From positions 1,364,001 to 1,428,000 of the forward strand of contig NZ_CP015079.1 of the NCBI RefSeq assembly GCF_001653335.1: DNA of 64,000 nt, read 5' to 3'. This document shows positions 48,816-58,321 of this stretch, one piece after another. The notes beneath the pieces were generated by a model. The model saw nothing but the letters and a program-made list of their open reading frames with translations. It made no database searches and was not told the DNA's origin. The translations under genes and the position numbers were made by a program. How positions within the stretch are numbered: the stretch's first letter is position 1; each line of letters begins with the position of its first letter. The stretch is from Nocardioides dokdonensis FR1436 (GTDB taxonomy: Bacteria > Actinomycetota > Actinomycetes > Propionibacteriales > Nocardioidaceae).

Positions 48816-49792
48816 GCCCGCTGCCGTTCCTGGCCGGGCGTGCGGCCGCGCCAGCGGCGGAACGCCCGGGTGAACGCGGTCTCGTCGGAGTAGCCCAGGC
48901 GTACCGCCACGTCGCCGACCCGTTCGCCCTGCTCGAGCGCGCGCACGGCGAGCTGCTCGAGCGTGCGTTCCCGGACGGCCGAGAAGCTCAGCCCCTCCTC
49001 GGCCAGCAGCCGGTTGAGGTGCCGGGCGCTGTGCCCCAGGTGGTCGGCGACCCGGTCCCTGCTCCAGTCGGGGTGCGCGATCACCACCTGCCGCACCCGC
49101 ACCGCCAGGTCCTGGTCGCCGAGCTGGGCCAGCGTCCGGTCGGCGAGCTCGCGCAGGTGGTCGCGCAGCGCCTCGTTGGCCTGCACCAGGGGGAGGTCGA
49201 GCTGGTCGGCGGCGAGGACCAGGGCGCTGCGCGGTGCATCGAAGTGCACGGGTACGCCGAGCACGGCGGCGTGGGCGGGATCGGGACCGGGCGCGGCGTG
49301 CGCGAACTCCAGCGCGGACGCGCGGATGCGACCCCCGGTGGCCCACCGGGCCAGGTGCAGCAGCGTGGTCAGCGCCGCCTCGACCCGCTCCAGGGGGCGC
49401 ACGGCGAAGTCGTGCTCGAAGTCGACGTGCACCTGGGCGTCCGCGTGGTCCTCGTCGCGGCGCAGCGCGAACGACCCGGCCCCGATCACCGGCGCGTACG
49501 CCGTCAGCTCCTCGAGCGCCTCGCCCAGGGTGGCGCAGGTGACCAGCAGCATCCCGGCGCTGTCGAGGTGGCCGACCTGCATCCGCAGCCCCAGCCGCAG
49601 CCCGGCCAGCGGGTCGGCGGCCCCGATGCAGTAGTCCTCCCAGAGCTCGTCCTGCCAGGCCAACGGCACCCGGTGGGCGCCCTGCACCCGCGCGACCAGG
49701 CCCTCGTCGAGCGCGATCCCGGTCTCCTGCGCGGCCTGCAGCAGCGCGTGCGCGTACTGCGCGGTGACGTCGCGGCCGGCCGGGAGGCTCAT
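48800..49792 (-). CDS. AraC-family regulator with N-terminal arabinose-binding-like domain
   Basis: A 330-residue AraC/XylS regulator of the OruR/ArgR-like type. The N-terminal ligand domain (about 20-195) has LRLGLRMQVGHLDSAGMLLVTCATLGEALEEL (landmark GMLLVTCATLGEAL). The C-terminal double HTH (about 230-325) has DRVADHLGHSARHLNRLLAEEG and VGDVAVRLGYSDETAFTRAFRRWRG (landmark GYSDETAFTRAFRRW). Divergent from the monooxygenase operon, it is its probable activator. ATG 49792 follows a weak GATGAT hexamer. Confidence 0.9.
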   Translation of the reverse strand: MSLPAGRDVTAQYAHALLQAAQETGIALDEGLVARVQGAHRVPLAWQDELWEDYCIGAADPLAGLRLGLRMQVGHLDSAGMLLVTCATLGEALEELTAYAPVIGAGSFALRRDEDHADAQVHVDFEHDFAVRPLERVEAALTTLLHLARWATGGRIRASALEFAHAAPGPDPAHAAVLGVPVHFDAPRSALVLAADQLDLPLVQANEALRDHLRELADRTLAQLGDQDLAVRVRQVVIAHPDWSRDRVADHLGHSARHLNRLLAEEGLSFSAVRERTLEQLAVRALEQGERVGDVAVRLGYSDETAFTRAFRRWRGRTPGQERQRAQVGR

Positions 49793-49927
49793 GGCCCGAT
49801 CATCCCTGCTCGTCCCGGATTGCCGGTGGGGGCGTCCCGAACGGCCGGGCGCGCGGTCCCCGGCACCCCTAGGGTGACGGGGATCACGCCACCCCCACTC
49901 CCGGGGCGTCGGCCGGGGAGGACGCAC

Positions 49928-51286
49928 ATGAGCACGAGCGGGGACACGCACGGGTACGCCGTCATCGGCGCCGGGCCGATGGGACTGGCCTGCGTGCGCA
50001 ACCTGGCCCGGGCCGGGCTGCCGGTCACCGGCATCGAGCTGCACACCGACGTGGGCGGGCTGTGGGACATCGAGAACCCGCACTCCACCATGTACGACAG
50101 CGCGCACCTGATCTCCTCGCGGCACATGACCGAGTTCGCCGAGCACCCCATGGACGACGCCGGCGCGGCGTACCCGCACCACCGCGAGGTGCGCGACTAC
50201 CTCGCCGGGTACGCCGACCGCTTCGACCTGCGCCGCCACTACGAGCTCGGCACCCGGGTGGTCTCGGCGCGGCCGCACGCGCACGGCTGGGAGCTGGTCA
50301 CCGAGCACGACGGTGCGCAGCGGACCCGGGTCTTCGAGGGCCTGCTCGTGGCCTCGGGCACCCTGCACACCCCGCGGGTGCCCGGGCTGCCGGGGGAGTT
50401 CACCGGGACCGTCCTGCACTCCTCGCAGTACCGCTCACCGTCGGCGTTCACCGACCAGCGGGTGCTCGTGGTGGGCTGCGGCAACTCCGGCGCCGACATC
50501 GCCGTCGACGCCGTGCACCACGCCCGCAGCGTCGACCTCAGCGTGCGCCGCGGCTACCACTTCCTGCCCAAGTTCGTCGCCGGGCGGCCCATCGACACCC
50601 TCGGTGGGAAGCTGCGGCTGCCGCGGGCGGTCAAGCAGCGCGTCGACGCCGCGCTGATCCGCGCCCTGGTCGGCAGGCCCAGCGACTACGGCCTGCCCGA
50701 CCCCGACTACCGGCTCTACGAGTCGCACCCGGTGGTGAACTCGCTGGTGCTGCACCACCTCGGGCACGGCGACATCACCGCCCGGCGCGACATCGCGGCG
50801 ATCGAGGGCCGGCGGGTCACCTTCGGCGACGGCGAGAGCGCGGAGTACGACGTGCTGCTGCTGGCCACCGGCTACGAGCTGGACTACCCCTTCCTCGACC
50901 GCTCCGACCTGGCCTGGCCCGCCGACGCCGACGCGCCGCAGCTCTATCTCAACGTCTTCCACCCCGAGCGCGATGACCTGTTCGTGATGGGCATGGTCGA
51001 GGCGACCGGACTGGGCTGGGAGGGGCGCAACCAGCAGGCGCTGCTGGTCGCGCGCTACCTGGCCCACCGCCGCGCGGGCACCGGTGCCACCGCGGCGCTC
51101 GACCGGGCGCGGCGCGAACGTTCCCGCGAGCGGGAGGACGGCGGCTACCACTACCTGCCGCTGGCCCGGATGGCCTACTACGTCGACAAGCAGACCTACC
51201 TCGACGCGCTCTCGGCGCACCTCGAGGAGCTGCCGGCCGACCCGGTCGGAGCCGGCCGGGTAGACGCCGCGCAGGTGTCGGCATGA
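49928..51286 (+). CDS. flavin-containing monooxygenase (FMO/BVMO-like)
   Basis: A 452-residue class B flavoprotein monooxygenase. The FAD motif is VIGAGPMGLACVRNL (about 12-26), the FMO/BVMO signature FTGTVLHSSQY near residue 158, and the NADPH motif VVGCGNSGADIAVDAV near 178. It inserts oxygen into a ketone or soft nucleophile. First gene of a four-gene operon with 4-base overlaps (its stop overlaps the transporter ATG at 51283). ATG at 49928 has GGGGAGGA about 7 nt upstream. Substrate unknown; neighbours suggest an anionic or terpenoid/steroid-like compound. Confidence 0.9.
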   Translation: MSTSGDTHGYAVIGAGPMGLACVRNLARAGLPVTGIELHTDVGGLWDIENPHSTMYDSAHLISSRHMTEFAEHPMDDAGAAYPHHREVRDYLAGYADRFDLRRHYELGTRVVSARPHAHGWELVTEHDGAQRTRVFEGLLVASGTLHTPRVPGLPGEFTGTVLHSSQYRSPSAFTDQRVLVVGCGNSGADIAVDAVHHARSVDLSVRRGYHFLPKFVAGRPIDTLGGKLRLPRAVKQRVDAALIRALVGRPSDYGLPDPDYRLYESHPVVNSLVLHHLGHGDITARRDIAAIEGRRVTFGDGESAEYDVLLLATGYELDYPFLDRSDLAWPADADAPQLYLNVFHPERDDLFVMGMVEATGLGWEGRNQQALLVARYLAHRRAGTGATAALDRARRERSREREDGGYHYLPLARMAYYVDKQTYLDALSAHLEELPADPVGAGRVDAAQVSA

Positions 51287-52200
51287 CCGAGATCGCGCTG
51301 CCCGACCTGACCCTGCTCAACATCCTGCTCGGCCTGATGATGTTCGGCGTCGCGCTGACCCTGCGCCCCGCCGACTTCGTGCGCATCATCAAGGCGCCCA
51401 AGGCGCCCGCCGCCGGGCTGGTGGCGCAGTTCGTGCTGCTGCCCGCCGGCACCTGCCTGGCCGCCTGGCTGCTCCCGGTCAGCGCCGAGGTGGCGCTCGG
51501 GATGATGCTGGTCGCCGCCTGCCCCGGCGGCTCCTTCTCCAACATCCTGACCTGGCTGGCGCGCGGCAACGTCGCGGTGTCGGTGTCCATGACGGCCGTC
51601 TCGAGCCTGGCCGCGACCGTGCTGACCCCGTTCAACTTCGCGCTCTACGGCACCCTCAACCCGCGCACCCGCGACCTGATGACCGACATCTCGCTGGACC
51701 GGGTCGACCTGCTGCTGCTGGTGCTGCTCGTGCTCGCGCTGCCGATGGCGCTGGGGATGACGCTGGGCTCGCGCTTCCCGGGGTTCGCCGCGCGGAGCGA
51801 GAAGCCGTGGAGGATCGGTTCGATGGTGGTCTTCCTGGCCTTCGTCGCGATCGCCTTCGGCAACAACCTCGACCTGTTCCTCGACCAGATCGGCACCTTC
51901 TTCTGGGTCGTGGTCGGGCACAACGCGCTGGCGCTGCTGCTGGGCCAGGGGATCGCCCGCTCGCTGCGGATGCCGGTCAGCGACCGCCGCGCGGTCACCC
52001 TCGAGGTCGGCATCCAGAACTCCGGTCTCGGGCTGGTCATCGCGTTCACGTTCTTCCCCGAGCTCGGCGGCGCGCTGCTGGTCGCGGCCTTCTGGGGCGT
52101 GTGGCACCTGGTCTCCGGGCTCACCCTGGCGCAGGTCTGGTCGCGGATCCCGCTGCCCGAGGACGACCCGGTCCGCCGGGCGGAGGCGGTGGCGCCGTGA
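51283..52200 (+). CDS. bile acid:sodium symporter (BASS) family transporter
   Basis: A 305-residue polytopic protein with about nine or ten helices. Family marks are GLMMFGVALTLRPADF near residue 18, LVAACPGGSFSNILTWLARGN near 75 and EVGIQNSGLGLVIAF near 245 (paired discontinuous helix motifs). It likely imports an organic anion with sodium. ATGA and GTGA overlaps with both neighbours bind it into the monooxygenase operon, so it probably imports that operon's substrate. Confidence 0.9.
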   Translation: MTEIALPDLTLLNILLGLMMFGVALTLRPADFVRIIKAPKAPAAGLVAQFVLLPAGTCLAAWLLPVSAEVALGMMLVAACPGGSFSNILTWLARGNVAVSVSMTAVSSLAATVLTPFNFALYGTLNPRTRDLMTDISLDRVDLLLLVLLVLALPMALGMTLGSRFPGFAARSEKPWRIGSMVVFLAFVAIAFGNNLDLFLDQIGTFFWVVVGHNALALLLGQGIARSLRMPVSDRRAVTLEVGIQNSGLGLVIAFTFFPELGGALLVAAFWGVWHLVSGLTLAQVWSRIPLPEDDPVRRAEAVAP

Positions 52201-53150
52201 CCCGCCGGATCGTGGTGACCGGGGCGGCCGGCTACCTGGGCCGACAGCTCGCCGAGCGTCTCGCGGCGTCGTACGCCGTGGTGGGGCTGGACGTGCGCGA
52301 CCCCGCCGAGGTGGCCCGGGAGTCCGGGCAGCCCGGCTTCGAGCTGCGCCAGGGCGACGTGCGGGACCCGGGGCTGGTCCAGACGCTGCGCGACTTCGGT
52401 GCCACCCACGTGGTGCACCTGGCGTCGGTGCTGGTCGCCTCGCGCGACCGGGCCCGCGACTTCGACATCGACGTCAACGGGACCCGCAACGTCGTCGAGG
52501 CCTGCCTGGGCGCCGGGGTCGACCACCTCACCGTCACCAGCTCGGGCGCGGCCTACGGCTACCACCCCGACAACCCGGCGTGGCTCGACGAGCACGACCC
52601 GCTGCGCGGCAACCCCGAGTTCGCCTACAGCGACCACAAGCGCCAGGTGGAGGAGCTGCTCGCCGGCTACCGCGCGTCGCACCCGCGACTGCGCCAGCTG
52701 GTGCTGCGCCCCGGGACGGTGCTGGGCGACACCACCGACAACCAGATCACCGGCCTGTTCAGCGGGTCGCGGGTGGTCGCGCTGCGCGGCAGCCCGTCGC
52801 CGTTCGTGCTGATCTGGGACCAGGACGTGCTCGCGGTGCTCGAGAAGGGTGTCGCGGAGGACCGCACCGGCATCTACAACCTCGCCGGTGACGGCGCACT
52901 GACGATGGCCGAGATCGCCGAACGGCTCGGGAAGCCGTTGCTGGCGCTGCCGGTGCCGCTGGTGCGCGCCGGGCTGCAGGTGCAGCGCTGGCGCGGGCGG
53001 CCGGTCGGGCCCGAGCAGGTCGCGTTCCTGCGCTACCGCCCGGTCCTGTCGAACCGACGGCTCAAGGAGGAGCTCGGCTACGTGCCGCAGCGCAGCACCC
53101 TCGAGGTGCTCGAGGGGTTCGCGCGGGCCCGCGGGATGGCGCTGCCGTGA
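52197..53150 (+). CDS. NAD-dependent epimerase/dehydratase-family protein
   Basis: Extended SDR of 317 residues. The NAD motif is VVTGAAGYLGRQLAERL (about 5-21); THVVHLASVLV near 72 and SSGAAYGYHP near 112 follow, and catalytic YSDHKRQVE (YxxxK) lies near 143. It could be a 3-beta-hydroxysteroid-dehydrogenase-like enzyme or sugar epimerase; context in a monooxygenase/BASS operon favours a catabolic dehydrogenase. GTG at 52197 overlaps the transporter stop, and its own stop overlaps the next GTG (53147). Confidence 0.87.
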   Translation: MTRRIVVTGAAGYLGRQLAERLAASYAVVGLDVRDPAEVARESGQPGFELRQGDVRDPGLVQTLRDFGATHVVHLASVLVASRDRARDFDIDVNGTRNVVEACLGAGVDHLTVTSSGAAYGYHPDNPAWLDEHDPLRGNPEFAYSDHKRQVEELLAGYRASHPRLRQLVLRPGTVLGDTTDNQITGLFSGSRVVALRGSPSPFVLIWDQDVLAVLEKGVAEDRTGIYNLAGDGALTMAEIAERLGKPLLALPVPLVRAGLQVQRWRGRPVGPEQVAFLRYRPVLSNRRLKEELGYVPQRSTLEVLEGFARARGMALP

Positions 53151-53929
53151 GCGTCCTGCTGGTCACCGGGGCCGCCTCGGGGCTCGGGTGGGCGCTGACA
53201 CGGCACTGGTACGCCGCCGGCCACGACCTGGTGCTCGCCGACATCGACGGTGCCGCGCTGGCCGCGCGGGCCGCCGACCTGGACCCCGACCGGGTGCTCG
53301 CCCTGACCGTCGACGTCACCGACGCCGCCGACCTGGCCCGCCTGGTCGAGGCGACCCAGCAGCGCTTCGGACGTCTCGACGTGCTGGTCAACAACGCCGG
53401 GATCACCCACCGCAGCCCCGCCTACCGCACCGACCCCGCGGTCTTCCGCACCGTGATGGCGGTGGACTGGCAGGGGCCGGTCGAGCTGACCCTGGCCGCC
53501 CTCCCGCTGCTGCGTGCCGGCGGCGGCACGGTGGTGTGCATCTCCTCGATGGCGGGCTGGATGCCGGTGCCCGGGCGGGCCGCCTACAGCGCCGCCAAGG
53601 CGGCCCTCACCCAGTTCTTCGAGGTGTTGCGGCTCGAGCTGGAGCCGCAGGGCGTGCGGGTGCTGATGGTGCACCCCTCGTTCCTGGACACCCCGATCGA
53701 CGAGCACGCGCTCGGCGAGGACGGCCGCCCCACCGGGCGGGCCCGCTCGACCGTCGGGCGGCTGCGCTCCGCCGAGGAGACCGCCGTCCAGGTCGACGCC
53801 GCGCTGTGGGCGGGTCGCCGCCGACTGTTCCCCGACCGCGGCACCGTCGCCGCGAGCCTGCTGTGGCGCCTCGCCCCCTCGGTCTACCAGGCCCAGGTGC
53901 GTCGCCGGTTCGCCGACGACCTGCGCTAG
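53147..53929 (+). CDS. short-chain dehydrogenase/reductase
   Basis: Classical SDR of 260 residues with TGAASGLGWALTRHW (about 6-20), VLVNNAGITHRS near 82, catalytic Ser in ISSMAGWM near 130 and YSAAKAAL (YxxxK) near 145. It likely oxidises or reduces an alcohol/ketone paired with the monooxygenase. GTG 53147 overlaps the previous stop. It is the last gene of the operon; a repeat element follows. Confidence 0.9.
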   Translation: MSVLLVTGAASGLGWALTRHWYAAGHDLVLADIDGAALAARAADLDPDRVLALTVDVTDAADLARLVEATQQRFGRLDVLVNNAGITHRSPAYRTDPAVFRTVMAVDWQGPVELTLAALPLLRAGGGTVVCISSMAGWMPVPGRAAYSAAKAALTQFFEVLRLELEPQGVRVLMVHPSFLDTPIDEHALGEDGRPTGRARSTVGRLRSAEETAVQVDAALWAGRRRLFPDRGTVAASLLWRLAPSVYQAQVRRRFADDLR

Positions 53930-54003
53930 CCTCCGGTCGTCGGTCCCGGGTGGCTCCGGTGGCTCCGGGGGTGTTCGCGGTGGTGGAATCGGCCTTGGCG
54001 GAC

Positions 54004-54066
54004 TGCCGTTGGTGACCAAACGGCACCGCAGAGGGCTCATTTGTTGTCGTTGGTGACCAAACGGCA
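54004..54066. repeat. palindromic repeat element, copy 2
   Basis: Inverted relative to 41657-41720. Arms 54004-54025 and 54040-54066 share the core CGTTGGTGACCAAAC. It sits between convergent genes. Confidence 0.8.
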
Positions 54067-54098
54067 CTCAGGATCCCACGCCCGGGGCGAGAGGGGCC

Positions 54099-54587
<489 letters not shown>

Positions 54588-54593
54588 GGCGCG

Positions 54594-54599
54594 AGCCTA
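54594..54599 (-). promoter_or_regulatory. -10 hexamer (leaderless), second peroxidase
   Basis: TAGGCT on the minus strand, 6 nt before the ATG at 54587. Confidence 0.5.
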
Positions 54600-54634
54600 T
54601 GTGCACCGACCCCGGCAGCGTCGGTGCCGGCGGC

Positions 54635-54640
54635 TAGCGT
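54635..54640 (+). promoter_or_regulatory. -10 hexamer (leaderless), SNF2 helicase
   Basis: TAGCGT ends 7 nt before the GTG at 54648. The alternative GTG at 54642 would be only 1 nt away. Confidence 0.5.
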
Positions 54641-54647
54641 CGTGCGG

Positions 54648-57470
54648 GTGAGCTTCGTCCCCGTCACCGGCACGGCGACGTTCCTGCCGGCCGACCCGCC
54701 GCGCGAGGGCGTCGTGGAGTTCGTCGACGCCCGCCGCACCGTGGCGCTGCCGGTGCGCGCCGCGCTGCCGGTGCTGACCAAGGCGCACGCGCGCGAGGAC
54801 CTGCACCCCAGCGTCGGGCTGCTCTCGGGCGCCGCACTGCTCGGGATGCGCCTGGTCGCGGCCGGCGCCTTCGAGCCCGCCCCCACCGAGCCCGGTGAGC
54901 CGCCGCACTGGCAGGTGGCCCCGCTCGGCGACGACGACGAGGACCGGGTGCGGATGCTGGCCCGGGCCCGCGCCCACGAGGGCTGCGACGAGGCCGCCGC
55001 CGAGCAGGTCGTACGCCGCCTGCTCGACGCCGTGGTCGACGCCATGCCGCGCGGGGCCCCGGTCGCCCCGGCGCGCCCGACCCGCCCCCGACCGCGGCTG
55101 ATCGAGGACCCCGACGACCCCCGGGCCACCGGGGCCGCGCCCCCGCTGCAGCCCTCCGCCGACTTCCGCGACCGGCTGCGTCGGCGCATCGACCGGCACC
55201 GGTTCGCCGGCGACCTGCCGCACCTGGTGGCGGTCAGCCTGCGGGTGGAGGCCGACGAGGAGGAGCTGGTCGGCGGCACGGTGCGCGTGGTGCTGCAGGT
55301 CCACGACGAGCGCGACCCTTTGCACCTGGCCGACGCCGCGTCGCTGTGGGTCGACGAGCCGGAGGTGCACGGCTTCGGCGACCGGGCCCGCACCCACGCC
55401 ACCATCGCGCTGCGCGCTGCCGCCGACGCCTGGCCGGTCCTCGAGCGGCTGCTTGACCTGCGGGTGCCCGACCAGCTCACCCTCGACTCCGACGAGCTGG
55501 TCAGCCTGCTCGACGAGGGCGTCGCGGCGCTCTCCGAGCGCGGCGTCGACGTGCTCTGGCCGCGCAGCCTGGGCCGCGAGCTCACCACCCGCGCCGTGCT
55601 CGACCGAGCCCCGCGCAGCACCGTCCCGCGGGAGGAGCCGCTGCAGACCGGGCTGCTGACCCCCGAGAGCATGTTCGCCTTCCAGTGGCAGGTGGCGCTG
55701 CACGGCGATCCGCTGACCGCGGAGGAGATGGACCAGCTCGCCGAGGCCGCCTCCCCGATCATGAAGCTGCGCGGCTCCTGGACCGTCGTCGACCCGGCGG
55801 TGGCCCGCAAGGCCCGCAAGCGGATGGTGCGCGAGGTCAAGCCGGCCGAGGCCCTCGCCGGCGCGCTCACCGGCGTGGCGACCCTCAAGCCCGGCGACGA
55901 GCAGGAGGGCGTCATCGTCGGCGCCAGCCTGCTCCGGGTGCGCGAGCAGCTGACCCAGGCGGCCACCCGCGACCCCATCGAGGTGCCGGACGGTCTGGCC
56001 GCGACCCTGCGCGACTACCAGCGGCACGGGCTGACCTGGTTGGCCGACCTGACGGCGTCCGGGCTCGGGGCCTGCCTGGCCGACGACATGGGCCTGGGCA
56101 AGACCGTGCAGGTGATCGCGCTGCACCTGCACCGCGCCGAGGGAGCCCGCAGCGAGGACCGGACGCCGCTGCCGACCCTGGTGGTCTGCCCCACCAGCCT
56201 GCTGGGCAACTGGGAGGCCGAGATCCGCCGCTTCGCCCCCGGGGTCCCGGTGCGCCGCTTCCACGGCGGGCGCCGGACCCTGCCCGACCTGGGCGATGCC
56301 CTCGAGCCCGGTCTCACCGGTGACCCGGGCTTCGTGCTCACCACCTACGGCACCATGCGCAGCGACGCCAAGGACCCCGACACCTCGCTGCTGCGCCCGG
56401 TCGCGTGGGGGCTGGTCGTCGCCGACGAGGCGCAGCACGTGAAGAACCCCCGCGCCGCGACCGCGCGGATGCTGCGCACCCTGACCAGCCAGGCGCGGGT
56501 CGCGCTGACCGGCACCCCGGTCGAGAACGACCTGACCGAGCTGTGGGCGATCCTGGACTGGGCGATCCCGGGGCTGCTCGGCAGCCGCAACGCGTTCCGT
56601 CGGGTGTGGGCCGCGCCGATCGAGTCCGGCCAGGAGCCCACCAAGGCCCGCCAGTTCGCCGACCTGATCGCGCCGTTCCTGCTGCGCCGGCGCAAGTCCG
56701 ACCCCGGCATCGCGCCCGAGCTGCCGCCCAAGACCGAGACCGACCACCCGCTGAGCCTGACCCGGGAGCAGGTGGTGCTCTACGAGGCGTTCGTGCGCGA
56801 CACGATGGAGCGCATCGAGCGCGCTGACGACGACTCCAGGCGCGGGCTGGTGCTGATGCTGCTCACCGGGCTCAAGCAGATCTGCAACCACCCGGCGCAC
56901 TTCCTCAAGCAGGCCAGCGGCCGGTTGGGCGGCCGCTCGGAGAAGCTCGACCTGCTCGACGAGCTCATCGGCACCGTGCTCGCCGAGGACGGCGCCGTCC
57001 TGGTCTTCACCCAGTACGTCGCCATGGCCCGGTTGCTGGAGCGGCACCTGGCCGCCGTGGGCGTGCCCACCCAGCTGCTGCACGGCGGCACCCCGGTGCG
57101 CGAGCGGGAGGCGATGGTGCGCCGCTTCCAGGACGCCCCGCCCGGCGAGGCCCCGGTCTTTCTGCTCTCCCTCAAGGCCGGCGGCACCGGGCTGAACCTG
57201 ACCCGCGCCGACCACGTCGTGCACTTCGACCGCTGGTGGAACCCCGCGGTGGAGGAGCAGGCCACCGACCGGGCCTACCGGATCGGCCAGACCCGGCCGG
57301 TGCAGGTGCACCGCCCCATCGTGCGCGGCACCATCGAGGAGAAGGTCGCCGAGCTGCTGACCCGCAAGCGGGCGCTGGCCGACGCGGTGCTGGGCAACGG
57401 CGAGGCCGCGCTCACCGAGCTCAGCAACGACGAGCTGCGCGACCTGGTCACCCTGCGCCGGGAGGACTGA
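54648..57470 (+). CDS. SNF2-family DNA helicase/translocase
   Basis: A 940-residue Swi2/Snf2 ATPase. Residues about 1-440 are an actinobacterial N-terminal region with an SNF2-associated SNF2_N/helicase-associated domain. The motor follows: Walker A DDMGLGKTVQVIAL near 485, motif II VVADEAQHVKN near 595, and C-terminal motifs KAGGTGLNLTRADHV and DRAYRIGQTRPVQVHR near 845-885. It is likely a double-stranded DNA translocase involved in repair or chromatin remodelling. Two bases after its stop comes a SWIM-finger gene, its usual partner. GTG 54648 is selected by the leaderless hexamer. Confidence 0.93.
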   Translation: MSFVPVTGTATFLPADPPREGVVEFVDARRTVALPVRAALPVLTKAHAREDLHPSVGLLSGAALLGMRLVAAGAFEPAPTEPGEPPHWQVAPLGDDDEDRVRMLARARAHEGCDEAAAEQVVRRLLDAVVDAMPRGAPVAPARPTRPRPRLIEDPDDPRATGAAPPLQPSADFRDRLRRRIDRHRFAGDLPHLVAVSLRVEADEEELVGGTVRVVLQVHDERDPLHLADAASLWVDEPEVHGFGDRARTHATIALRAAADAWPVLERLLDLRVPDQLTLDSDELVSLLDEGVAALSERGVDVLWPRSLGRELTTRAVLDRAPRSTVPREEPLQTGLLTPESMFAFQWQVALHGDPLTAEEMDQLAEAASPIMKLRGSWTVVDPAVARKARKRMVREVKPAEALAGALTGVATLKPGDEQEGVIVGASLLRVREQLTQAATRDPIEVPDGLAATLRDYQRHGLTWLADLTASGLGACLADDMGLGKTVQVIALHLHRAEGARSEDRTPLPTLVVCPTSLLGNWEAEIRRFAPGVPVRRFHGGRRTLPDLGDALEPGLTGDPGFVLTTYGTMRSDAKDPDTSLLRPVAWGLVVADEAQHVKNPRAATARMLRTLTSQARVALTGTPVENDLTELWAILDWAIPGLLGSRNAFRRVWAAPIESGQEPTKARQFADLIAPFLLRRRKSDPGIAPELPPKTETDHPLSLTREQVVLYEAFVRDTMERIERADDDSRRGLVLMLLTGLKQICNHPAHFLKQASGRLGGRSEKLDLLDELIGTVLAEDGAVLVFTQYVAMARLLERHLAAVGVPTQLLHGGTPVREREAMVRRFQDAPPGEAPVFLLSLKAGGTGLNLTRADHVVHFDRWWNPAVEEQATDRAYRIGQTRPVQVHRPIVRGTIEEKVAELLTRKRALADAVLGNGEAALTELSNDELRDLVTLRRED

Positions 57471-57472
57471 GC

Positions 57473-58228
57473 GTGACCGGGGCCGGTGTCGGCCCGGGTG
57501 CCGGAGGGGACGGCGTCGTGCACCCGCGGCTCGCGGCGCGGCGCCGCAGCACCCGCGCCGAGACCTGGTGGGGCAAGGCGTGGGTGCGTGCGGTCGAGGA
57601 GTCGGCGTACGCCGAGGGCGACCTGGCCGCGGCCCGGTCGCTGTCCCGCTCGGGCCGGGTCGGGGCGATCGAGGTCGGTGCCGGCTCGGCGGTGGCCGTG
57701 GTCGACGACGGCTCCGACGGGGGCGGTCGGTGGACCGTGCGGATCGAGGTCCCGGTGCTCGACGACACCGGCGCCGAGACGCTGGTCGAGGCGGTCGCGG
57801 CCCAGGCCGGGCGCGTCGGCGCGCTGCTGGCCGGCGACCTGCCGCACGAGCTGGTCGAGCACGCCGAGGAGGCCGGGGTCGAGCTGCTGCCCTACGGCGG
57901 CGAGCTGGTCGCCTCCTGCACCTGCGCGGGCTGGGTCGACCCGTGCGTGCACGCGCTCGGGGTCCTCTACCAGCTGACCTGGCTGCTCGAGGCCGACCCG
58001 TTCGTGCTGGTCCACCTGCGCGGGCTGGGCCGCGAGGAGGTGCTGGCCCGGTTGCACGCCCGGGTCGTGGAGCCGGAGGAGCGGATGTCCGGGGACGGGC
58101 CCGGGGGAGACGACGAGCCCGACCTGGCCACGGCGTACGACGCCGCCGCCCGCGCGGCACGGGTGCTCGAGCTGCTCGACGCCCGGGGTGCGGGCGAGGC
58201 CGCCCCGGACCTGAGCCACCTCTTCTGA
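57473..58228 (+). CDS. SWIM zinc-finger protein, SNF2 partner
   Basis: A 251-residue protein with one SWIM zinc finger near residue 148: CTCAGWVDPCVHALGV, the CxC-xn-CxH pattern. Its N-terminal half has the WWGKAWVRAVEE motif typical of SWIM proteins encoded with SNF2 helicases. It probably binds DNA or the helicase. GTG at 57473 lies 2 nt after the helicase stop, so they are co-translated. Confidence 0.9.
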   Translation: MTGAGVGPGAGGDGVVHPRLAARRRSTRAETWWGKAWVRAVEESAYAEGDLAAARSLSRSGRVGAIEVGAGSAVAVVDDGSDGGGRWTVRIEVPVLDDTGAETLVEAVAAQAGRVGALLAGDLPHELVEHAEEAGVELLPYGGELVASCTCAGWVDPCVHALGVLYQLTWLLEADPFVLVHLRGLGREEVLARLHARVVEPEERMSGDGPGGDDEPDLATAYDAAARAARVLELLDARGAGEAAPDLSHLF

Positions 58229-58321
58229 GCCGCCCTCCGGCCCGGCCCGTGACCCTGTCGCGCGGCGTGCTGCGGGCGTACAGTCGATCGGTCGAGGCGT
58301 GGCGCCTCCGCAGGAGGTCCC

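Noticed and set aside
41657..54066. 12-kb composite transposon bounded by inverted repeats
   Set aside because: No transposase lies between or beside the copies and the genes are of ordinary chromosomal type; a dispersed repeat family is simpler.
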